From NCBI GenBank assembly GCA_045606045.1, contig JAZURE010000029.1, positions 1-15,765 of the forward strand: DNA of 15,765 nucleotides. The letters are read 5' to 3'. This DNA is from RGIG8748 sp045606045. GTDB taxonomy: Bacteria; Bacillota; Clostridia; UMGS1810. The notes under the pieces were generated by a model, which was not told the origin of the DNA, made no database searches, and was given only the letters and a program-made list of their open reading frames with translations. This document shows, piece by piece, positions 11,740 through 15,765 of this stretch. The number at the start of each line of letters is the position of its first letter. Within the stretch, counting starts at the first letter, position 1. The position numbers and the translations under genes were made by a program.

Positions 11740-12927
11740 TTAAGCTTGTTTTTGCATGATATTTTCTATGTTATTTGCATTGGTAATTGTTAAGCCCTCA
11801 TTTTCAAGAATCGCATCTGTCTTTATAAGATTATCATGTATATAATCTTTAGTAGCATAAAAGTATGTGTTCATAGTAATTCTGATATCTGTGTGTCCCA
11901 TAATCTCTTGCAAAACCTTTGGGGGCATACCTGCTTCTGCACATCTTGTACCGAAAGTATGTCGCAGAGAATGAAGATTTATTTTCCCATCTGTTACACT
12001 TTTATCAAGGATATCGTATTTTTTTAGAATTCTTTGGAATTGGCAATTAACCTGAGAGGTAGTAATCATTTTTCCATTGTGTGTAAATATAAGCCCCCTT
12101 TCTTTGAATTTCATACAATCCTCTATAAGCTCTCTGACTGATTTAGTCATTGCAAGAGTTCTTATACCTGCAGAGGTTTTCGGTGTGTTGTTTAGTATCG
12201 GCTCTCCTTTTTCTCCACGGGATATAGTTCTGCGAACAGTAAGACGGTTAAAATCAAAGTTTACATCATCAGTATGCAAAGCATTTATCTCACCCATGCG
12301 CAAACCCAAAGCAAGAGATAAAAGCATCTGCCGGCTATAATTTATATCTTCTGTTTGCAAAATATATATGAGTTTCCTTTGTTCGTCCTTGGTTAAGGCT
12401 CTTACCTTTGCAGTTGACTTTCGGGACTTTGGTTTTTTAATATACTGCATGGGGTTCTCTGCGGTTATTCTTCTGCGACAGGCTTCCTTAAGTGTGATAG
12501 ATAAAAGCCCGTAAATCTTATTTATATTGGATTGTGAGTAATCAAGACAGCTATTGAAGAAATGCCTAAGCTGAGTTTCCGATACTTCCTGTATGGGTGT
12601 GTTGTATATGGGTTTTAATATCTTTAGTGTTTCTAAGTGGCGATAATAAGAAGAGTCTTTTATTTCGTTTTCGTTTCTCTTATCATCAAGTATCTGTTTT
12701 GCAAGCTGATAGATGGTGATAGTGCTTGCATCGGTAAAGGTCCCGGAAAAGATTTGATATTCTATGGCTTTTAATTTTTCCTTAACCTCTTGCTTTGTGC
12801 TACCGTATACCGTCTTTCGTTTTCTTTTGCCGTTTTCATCATATCCGATACTGAGCTGACCTATATACATATTCCTTTTTTCATCATAGTAGACAGCTCC
12901 GTCCCCTCTCGTTCTTCTTTTGGGCAT
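11740..12927 (-). CDS. int: Tyrosine recombinase/integrase of an integrative element
   Basis: This is a site-specific recombinase that integrates and excises a mobile element by a covalent phosphotyrosine intermediate. It has 395 residues from the ATG at 12925-12927, which has AAGGAG eleven bases upstream; a GTG four codons earlier sits too close to that site. Domains: an N-terminal arm-binding domain (RRTRGDGAVYYDEKRNMYIG onward), a helical SAM-like core-binding domain at about 70-165, and a C-terminal catalytic domain. Catalytic residues are R210 in ALGLRMGE, probable K250 in TPKTSAG, H319-x-x-R322 in LHSLRHTFG, H345 in IMGHTD and Y355 in TMNTYFYA. All are intact, so it is probably active. 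The architecture resembles integrases of Tn916-type ICEs and Gram-positive prophages. Confidence 0.92.
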   Translation of the reverse strand: MPKRRTRGDGAVYYDEKRNMYIGQLSIGYDENGKRKRKTVYGSTKQEVKEKLKAIEYQIFSGTFTDASTITIYQLAKQILDDKRNENEIKDSSYYRHLETLKILKPIYNTPIQEVSETQLRHFFNSCLDYSQSNINKIYGLLSITLKEACRRRITAENPMQYIKKPKSRKSTAKVRALTKDEQRKLIYILQTEDINYSRQMLLSLALGLRMGEINALHTDDVNFDFNRLTVRRTISRGEKGEPILNNTPKTSAGIRTLAMTKSVRELIEDCMKFKERGLIFTHNGKMITTSQVNCQFQRILKKYDILDKSVTDGKINLHSLRHTFGTRCAEAGMPPKVLQEIMGHTDIRITMNTYFYATKDYIHDNLIKTDAILENEGLTITNANNIENIMQKQA

Positions 12928-12956
12928 AAAAATACACACTCCTTATATATTTGTGT

Positions 12957-12985
12957 TTGACAAATAGAAGTGTGTAATGTATAAT
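12957..12985 (+). promoter_or_regulatory. Perfect consensus sigma-A promoter upstream of a predicted small RNA
   Basis: TTGACA (12957-12962), a 17-base spacer and TATAAT (12980-12985) give a full match to the sigma-A consensus, directed rightward. No coding gene begins downstream on this strand. Only about 80 bases separate its expected start near 12992 from a strong terminator. Confidence 0.8.
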
Positions 12986-13009
12986 AATCTCGTACTTGTG
13001 AATTGTCCG
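12981..13009 (-). promoter_or_regulatory. Candidate integrase promoter
   Basis: On the minus strand CGGACA (13004-13009) and TATTAT (12981-12986) are separated by 17 bases. Its -10 coincides with the -10 of the stronger rightward promoter, so the two should exclude each other. It would give an integrase leader of about 45-50 bases with AAGGAG near the end. Confidence 0.5.
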
Positions 13010-13070
13010 TTTGCAATGTACACACTTCGAGCTATTGAGGTATTCCCGTACTTCGATAGCTCATTTTTTT
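12992..13070 (+). ncRNA. Predicted small RNA divergent from the integrase gene
   Basis: A consensus promoter (12957-12985) and a strong intrinsic terminator (13029-13070) bracket about 79 bases with no convincing coding frame. The 5' part can pair TTGTG with CACA and ATTG with CAAT around a short loop, and the 3' part is the terminator stem. The gene lies between int and fic and is transcribed away from int, while its DNA includes the -35 of the probable int promoter. It could act as an RNA, or its transcription alone could silence int. Both ends are predicted from sequence only. Confidence 0.6.
13029..13070 (+). terminator. Strong rightward intrinsic terminator of the small RNA
   Basis: GAGCTAT (13029-13035) pairs with ATAGCTC (13056-13062). 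After a single mismatch, GAGGTA pairs with TACTTC (one G-T pair) around the loop TTCCCG. The stem is followed by A and seven Ts (13064-13070). The T run is only on the plus strand, so it is built for rightward transcription, although the next gene on either side points left. Confidence 0.8.
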
Positions 13071-13097
13071 GTCTTTATTTTATTAGTTTCGAGGGAT

Positions 13098-13125
13098 AAC
13101 ATCTATAAATCAAAAAATAGATGTT
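13098..13125. repeat. 9-bp hairpin downstream of fic
   Basis: AACATCTAT (13098-13106) pairs with ATAGATGTT (13117-13125) around a ten-base A-rich loop, 13 bases after the fic stop. There is no T run on either strand, so it may stabilise the fic mRNA end or be a weak terminator. Confidence 0.4.
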
Positions 13126-13137
13126 TAAAGCATTTGC

Positions 13138-13812
13138 TTAATCCGTATATCCAAATTGCAAAAGCCTTTCCCGTTCCCTTTCGGATAAGTGTTTAAAGTA
13201 TTTACTTAAACCGTCTATATCCACATTGGCTATGAATTCAAAGTATTTTGTTCTTTCGTCCTTTGGAATTATGACAGGAGGCAAATTTTGATGTAAAAGC
13301 TCAAGGTTTATAAGAAGTCTACCCGTTCTGCCATTGCCGTCCTCAAATGCGTGTATGCGTTCAAAATTTATGTGATTTGTGGCTATTTTGTCAAAAACAT
13401 TTTCGTATACCGTGGAATTATAATTGTGCACGAAATACATCATTTCTTGATTGAGCATATTAGGTGCAGGGGGAATATGTTCAGCTCCTTTGATATATAC
13501 CTGTGTTTTTCTATATCCGTCTATATCGTTAATGTTTTTGTTTATGAGTATAGCAATGTCTTTTATAATTTTCTCTGTAAGATAACCATCTTCAAGACCT
13601 AAGATATAGCTTAATGCGTATTTGTGGTTTATGGCCTCGTATATTTCCCTTGGCTGTGCTGTGACTTGGAATGAATTATCATTGAACAGTACCGCATATG
13701 TCTCTGCATAGGAAAGCGTAGAGCCTTCAATGCCGTTTGAGTGATATGTGCTCCGTGTGATGTAATCCTCAAAGTATTCGTTATTCGATTTTATAAAATC
13801 TATAATAGACAT
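13138..13812 (-). CDS. Fic family protein, self-inhibited (class II) AMP transferase
   Basis: Fic enzymes transfer AMP (or another nucleotide part) from a nucleotide to a hydroxyl of a target protein. The catalytic motif HAFEDGNGRTGR (residues 154-165) has every key residue: the base H154, the DGNGR phosphate-binding loop and R165. The family-typical GYRKTQVYIKG and HIPPAP lie at 99-109 and 112-117. An N-terminal SNGIEG (25-30) fits the inhibitory (S/T)xxxE(G/N) motif, whose glutamate blocks ATP gamma-phosphate binding. This makes it a class II Fic protein that needs no separate antitoxin. The length is 224 residues. AAAGGA precedes the ATG. It starts 52 bases after the repressor stop in the same direction, so it is probably cotranscribed with it and expressed when the element is silent. 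The target is unknown. Confidence 0.9.
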   Translation of the reverse strand: MSIIDFIKSNNEYFEDYITRSTYHSNGIEGSTLSYAETYAVLFNDNSFQVTAQPREIYEAINHKYALSYILGLEDGYLTEKIIKDIAILINKNINDIDGYRKTQVYIKGAEHIPPAPNMLNQEMMYFVHNYNSTVYENVFDKIATNHINFERIHAFEDGNGRTGRLLINLELLHQNLPPVIIPKDERTKYFEFIANVDIDGLSKYFKHLSERERERLLQFGYTD

Positions 13813-13864
13813 CTATATCATTCCTTTCGCCATAGCTCCGTAGGTGTTCGATAAACTTTGCCCA

Positions 13865-14245
13865 TCAGCCTAATTTACTTTTAACATCAGCATCTATATA
13901 TTTTTTCATTGTTGTGAGGTCGGCAACATATTCAGAGGCTTTTTCTCTTCCTGAAGTGTTAAGTTTATTATAGCATTTAAGCAGTTGTTCTTCATCAAAT
14001 GTTAAAACTCTTTGTTTAATAGATGATTTATTAACGCTATTATTTATATTCTCAAAACCAAGCAGGTAATCTATGCTAACAGAAAAGTAAGTCGCAATTT
14101 TCTTTAGAACATTGTCTTTTTGAGGCATACGCTTATCAAGTTCATACATACCAATGGTGCTTTTGGATACACCTATTATTTTTGACAATTCCTCTTGTGA
14201 TAGATTATTTTCAATTCTTAATTCTCTTAAAATTTTTCCAAACAC
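13865..14245 (-). CDS. cI/ImmR-like XRE repressor of the element
   Basis: The N-terminal helix-turn-helix domain covers about residues 1-65: MFGKILRELRIENNLSQEEL, SKIIGVSKSTIGMYELDKRM with the recognition helix, and KKIATYFSVSIDYLLG. A helical C-terminal region (VLTFDEEQLLKCYNKLNTSG and onward) probably dimerises. No peptidase domain is fused. Two GTG starts are possible. I take the one at 14243-14245 (126 residues, opening MFGKILRELR), which has AAGGA ten bases upstream; the GTG at 14252-14254 sits too close to that site. It is divergent from the small XRE gene across a four-operator region, and fic follows it. This is the position of ImmR/cI-type repressors in ICEs and prophages. Confidence 0.85.
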   Translation of the reverse strand: MFGKILRELRIENNLSQEELSKIIGVSKSTIGMYELDKRMPQKDNVLKKIATYFSVSIDYLLGFENINNSVNKSSIKQRVLTFDEEQLLKCYNKLNTSGREKASEYVADLTTMKKYIDADVKSKLG

Positions 14246-14267
14246 ACAAAACACATCCTTTTACTGT

Positions 14268-14295
14268 ATTATACCACAAAATGTGAATATGTCAA
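14268..14295 (-). promoter_or_regulatory. Leftward promoter of the repressor-fic operon
   Basis: On the minus strand TTGACA (14290-14295) and TATAAT (14268-14273) are separated by 16 bases. Operator O1 (14275-14285) fills the spacer, so the promoter should be shut when O1 is occupied. Confidence 0.85.
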
Positions 14296-14375
14296 TATAT
14301 TTTTTCACAAAAAGTGAAAAAGTGTATTGACTTTGTTCACAAAGTGTGATTTAATATAGTTAGCCACAAATCGTG
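14275..14375. promoter_or_regulatory. Four-operator array CAC-N5-GTG between the repressor and the XRE gene
   Basis: Four sites of the form CAC-five bases-GTG are present: O1 14275-14285 (spacer AAAAT), O2 14306-14316 (AAAAA, inside TTTTCAC/GTGAAAA), O3 14338-14348 (AAAGT) and O4 14365-14375 (AAATC). Centres are 31, 32 and 27 bases apart. O1 is inside the leftward promoter spacer, O3 inside the rightward promoter spacer, O2 between the promoters, and O4 in the rightward leader. An imperfect CAT-AAATC-GTG (14388-14398) covers the XRE start codon. Confidence 0.82.
14327..14355 (+). promoter_or_regulatory. Rightward promoter of the XRE-excisionase-ImmA operon
   Basis: TTGACT (14327-14332) and TTTAAT (14350-14355) are separated by 17 bases, about 40 bases before the XRE start. 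Operator O3 lies in the spacer. Confidence 0.7.
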
Positions 14376-14395
14376 AACAGAAAGGAGCATAAATC

Positions 14396-14596
14396 GTGAC
14401 TATCAATGAATTTAGAAAATCAAAAAAACTGACAGTAGAGGAATTTGCAAAAAGAATGGGTTATTCAATTTCTGCAATTTCCAAGATAATGTGCGGAGAA
14501 AGAGAAATGAGCAATAGGTTCTTAAAAAAACTAAAGTGTGAATATCCCGACACGAATATTGATGATTTTTTTACAAACCAAAACCACAATTCGTGA
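14396..14596 (+). CDS. Small Cro-like XRE-family DNA-binding protein
   Basis: The 66-residue protein is almost entirely a helix-turn-helix domain: MTINEFRKSKKLTVEEFAKR, then MGYSISAISKIMCGEREMSN with the recognition helix, then a short tail ending DFFTNQNHNS. It starts with GTG at 14396-14398, supported by AAAGGAG eight bases upstream. Its position opposite the repressor, as first gene of the rightward operon, and its small size are those of Cro-type antirepressors. The start codon lies in an imperfect operator and the stop codon in a good one (14585-14595). Confidence 0.8.
   Translation: MTINEFRKSKKLTVEEFAKRMGYSISAISKIMCGEREMSNRFLKKLKCEYPDTNIDDFFTNQNHNS
14585..14595. promoter_or_regulatory. 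Fifth CAC-N5-GTG operator, at the XRE stop codon
   Basis: CACAATTCGTG matches the operators of the upstream array and overlaps the XRE stop codon (14594-14596). It is about 20 bases before the next gene's start. No promoter is visible beside it, so a bound repressor could act as a transcription roadblock within the operon or as a looping partner for the upstream array. Confidence 0.55.
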
Positions 14597-14615
14597 TTTA
14601 AAAGGAGAATAACCA

Positions 14616-14936
14616 ATGCAAACAGACAATGTAAAAACGATTGATATGTCAGAGCTTATAGATGCTCTTGACAATGTAACATTCAAAGAGGGAATAAAAT
14701 TGCTTGTTTCCTGTTTTGAAAAAGGAGAAGTAATAACAGAGGCATCCGAAAAAGAAAAGCAAGCGGAAAACATCGTTTTTTACGATGTAAAGGATATTGC
14801 AAAAATGTTTGGGTGTTCTATACCTACGGCACGGGAGCTTATGCACCGTCCCGACTTTCCCTTAATTCGCTTTGGGAAAATACTTAGAGTGTCAAAGACG
14901 GCACTTGATGCCTGGGCAATGCAAAAAAGAATGTGA
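14616..14936 (+). CDS. Excisionase-like HTH (MerR-type winged helix) protein
   Basis: The 106-residue protein has a helical, acidic N-terminal part (about 1-50) and a C-terminal DNA-binding domain of the HTH_17/excisionase type. That domain reads FYDVKDIAKMFGCSIPTARE (55-74), then an FPLIRFGKILRVSKTALDAW block (81-100). Such domains bend DNA next to attachment sites as excisionases or act as small activators. The ATG has AAAAGGAG. It lies 19 bases after the XRE gene and 11 bases before the ImmA-like gene, clearly within one operon. With int on the other side of the switch, control of excision is plausible. The N-terminal extension is longer than in minimal Xis proteins. Confidence 0.75.
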   Translation: MQTDNVKTIDMSELIDALDNVTFKEGIKLLVSCFEKGEVITEASEKEKQAENIVFYDVKDIAKMFGCSIPTARELMHRPDFPLIRFGKILRVSKTALDAWAMQKRM

Positions 14937-14947
14937 GGAAATAAGAA

Positions 14948-15421
14948 ATGTTGAAAGCTAAAAATAACAATGTATTTAACTTTTTGAAATTTCTCTTTGA
15001 TGTGCGAAAGATTGATTTTGTACATATCAAGCAATATCTTGAGCGTAACGGATGGTCTCTCGTTATGTTCAATACTCCATCGGGCGATGCGCTGATTAAA
15101 AAGCTTAATTTGCAGGAGTGTATCACCCGAACAGACGGATTTGTTTATGAAATGAATTGTTTAAAATATGTATTCATAAACGGACATCTATCCGAAAGGG
15201 ACAAGCTCATAACCCTACTGCATGAGGTAGGACATATCGAATTAAAGCAGGATTTAACTGTACAGGACAACAAGGCTAACGAGCTTAACGCTTGGAGCTT
15301 TGCAGGCAATCTATATAATTTTAAAGCTTTTTGCAAGACACAGCTTATAGTTATAGGTATTGACCTGTTAATTACAGTAAGTGCCTTATCGGGCGCAGTA
15401 TTTGCTATAAGAGGAATATAG
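14948..15421 (+). CDS. ImmA/IrrE-like zinc metallopeptidase with a C-terminal membrane helix
   Basis: Members of this family cut the repressor of their mobile element (ImmA on ImmR in ICEBs1) or stress regulators. The zinc motif LLHEVGHIEL (H92, E93, H96) is followed by NELNAWSFAGNL, with the likely third ligand E112, as in the family pattern. The usual N-terminal partner-binding region is short (1-45). Unlike ordinary ImmA, the C-terminus carries a hydrophobic segment (about 132-154, TQLIVIGIDLLITVSALSGA and onward) that looks like a single membrane span, so the peptidase may be tethered with its catalytic part in the cytoplasm. It has 157 residues, and a GAGGAAA site precedes the ATG. It is in the rightward operon rather than beside the repressor gene it probably attacks. 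Confidence 0.78.
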   Translation: MLKAKNNNVFNFLKFLFDVRKIDFVHIKQYLERNGWSLVMFNTPSGDALIKKLNLQECITRTDGFVYEMNCLKYVFINGHLSERDKLITLLHEVGHIELKQDLTVQDNKANELNAWSFAGNLYNFKAFCKTQLIVIGIDLLITVSALSGAVFAIRGI

Positions 15422-15434
15422 GGAGCGTGTCTGC

Positions 15435-15653
15435 ATGAGGTACAAAGTATGTATGTTATGCGGTGCACATCTTGACCACAATGAGAAGTGCACTTGCATG
15501 ACCGAATCAAAGGAGATAGATGTCAATGAGAAAATATCGGATAATAAATCGCAAGAGATTTTTCGCAGCACTTGTCATGATGATGAGCGTAATAGCATTG
15601 AGTATAAATGCCGTCAGCTCAGAGCACTACAAAACAAATTACGCAGTATGTGA
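15435..15653 (+). CDS. Small zinc-ribbon protein
   Basis: The 72-residue protein opens MRYKVCMLCGAHLDHNEKCT and continues with CM. Cysteines 6, 9, 19 and 21 form a CxxC...CxC zinc ribbon of a type I recall from short clostridial phage and ICE proteins. The rest is charged and low in complexity, with one more cysteine pair widely spaced. GGGAG lies nine bases before the ATG. It starts 13 bases after the ImmA-like gene. Its last 128 bases overlap, in another frame, the LysM gene that starts at 15526, which is a large overlap. The N-terminal half is convincing; the C-terminal half may simply read through the next gene. Confidence 0.6.
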   Translation: MRYKVCMLCGAHLDHNEKCTCMTESKEIDVNEKISDNKSQEIFRSTCHDDERNSIEYKCRQLRALQNKLRSM

Positions 15654-15765
15654 ATTCACGGTACATGAGGGCGATACCCTTTGGGAGATTGCGGAGCTGT
15701 ATGCCGATGAGAGTATAGATGTCCGTAAATACATAAAGCTCATACAGGAATACAACAACCTTGAA
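15526..15765 (+). CDS. LysM-domain membrane or secreted protein, N-terminal part (cut by window edge)
   Basis: Eighty codons are present and the frame is open to the right edge. The peptide begins with a basic stretch and a hydrophobic segment (MRKYRIINRKRFFAALVMMM, then SVIALSINAVSS), a signal peptide or membrane anchor. It is followed by a LysM peptidoglycan-binding motif, FTVHEGDTLWEIAELY (44-59), continuing to KYIKLIQEYNNLE. AGGAG lies eleven bases before the ATG. The layout resembles YneA-type cell-division inhibitors and other short LysM proteins, but no LexA-like site is seen and the C-terminus is missing. In an element it could act at the cell wall during transfer or stress. Confidence 0.75.
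   Translation, partial: MRKYRIINRKRFFAALVMMMSVIALSINAVSSEHYKTNYAVCEFTVHEGDTLWEIAELYADESIDVRKYIKLIQEYNNLE

Noticed and set aside
13138..14254. Fic and the upstream HTH protein as a toxin-antitoxin pair
   Set aside because: The inhibitory motif is inside Fic itself (class II), and the HTH protein has no Fic-inhibiting motif; it fits an element repressor instead.
1..15765. CRISPR array, rRNA or riboswitch
   Set aside because: No series of regularly spaced identical repeats, no rRNA-like sequence and no recognisable riboswitch core were seen in any intergenic region.

Overview
The window looks like chromosome from a low-GC, strictly anaerobic Firmicute, most likely class Clostridia. The grounds are a class III (oxygen-sensitive) ribonucleotide reductase with its radical-SAM activase, strong AGGAG ribosome binding sites, sigma-A promoters, and families typical of that class (DUF3793, MnmM, clostridial small proteins). 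The species cannot be named from the sequence.

Layout. 1-187: the 5' part of an IS3-family transposase orfA running off the left edge, with a long perfect hairpin upstream. 227-2301 (minus): a PfkB-type sugar-phosphate kinase with fucU downstream, and a DUF3793 gene. 2374-4904 (plus): a promoter, mnmM (tRNA wobble-uridine methylation), a nitroreductase and a MATE exporter, ending at a bidirectional terminator. 4919-9008 (minus): the deoxynucleotide block nrdG, nrdD, trxB. nrdD has its own consensus promoter with a perfect NrdR box and carries a fused C-terminal thioredoxin-like domain; trxB overlaps its 3' end. 9108-10505 (plus): a fused LPG-synthase-like/GNAT acyltransferase facing nrdG across overlapping promoters.

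10570-11640 is accessory DNA. It holds a 49-residue orphan protein, then a 77-residue conserved-looking protein divergent from an XRE regulator across two palindromic operators, then degenerate repeats and a perfect 16-bp hairpin. From about 11640 to the right edge lies the integration and regulation module of an integrative element (ICE or prophage). It contains candidate arm sites, a tyrosine integrase, a predicted small RNA whose consensus promoter shares its -10 with the integrase promoter, a class II Fic protein, and a repressor. The repressor is divergent from a small XRE protein, an excisionase-like protein, a membrane-anchored ImmA-like peptidase, a zinc-ribbon protein and a LysM protein cut by the edge.

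How it fits together. The repressor/XRE intergenic space holds four CAC-N5-GTG operators placed inside and between the two divergent promoters, with a fifth copy at the XRE stop codon, so the element appears to be controlled by a cI/Cro-like switch. The ImmA-like peptidase sits on the opposite arm from the repressor. The best candidates for something not yet described are the predicted small RNA coupled to the integrase promoter, and this switch with Fic on one arm and a membrane ImmA on the other. The NrdD-thioredoxin/TrxB unit is the most interesting part of the chromosomal backbone.
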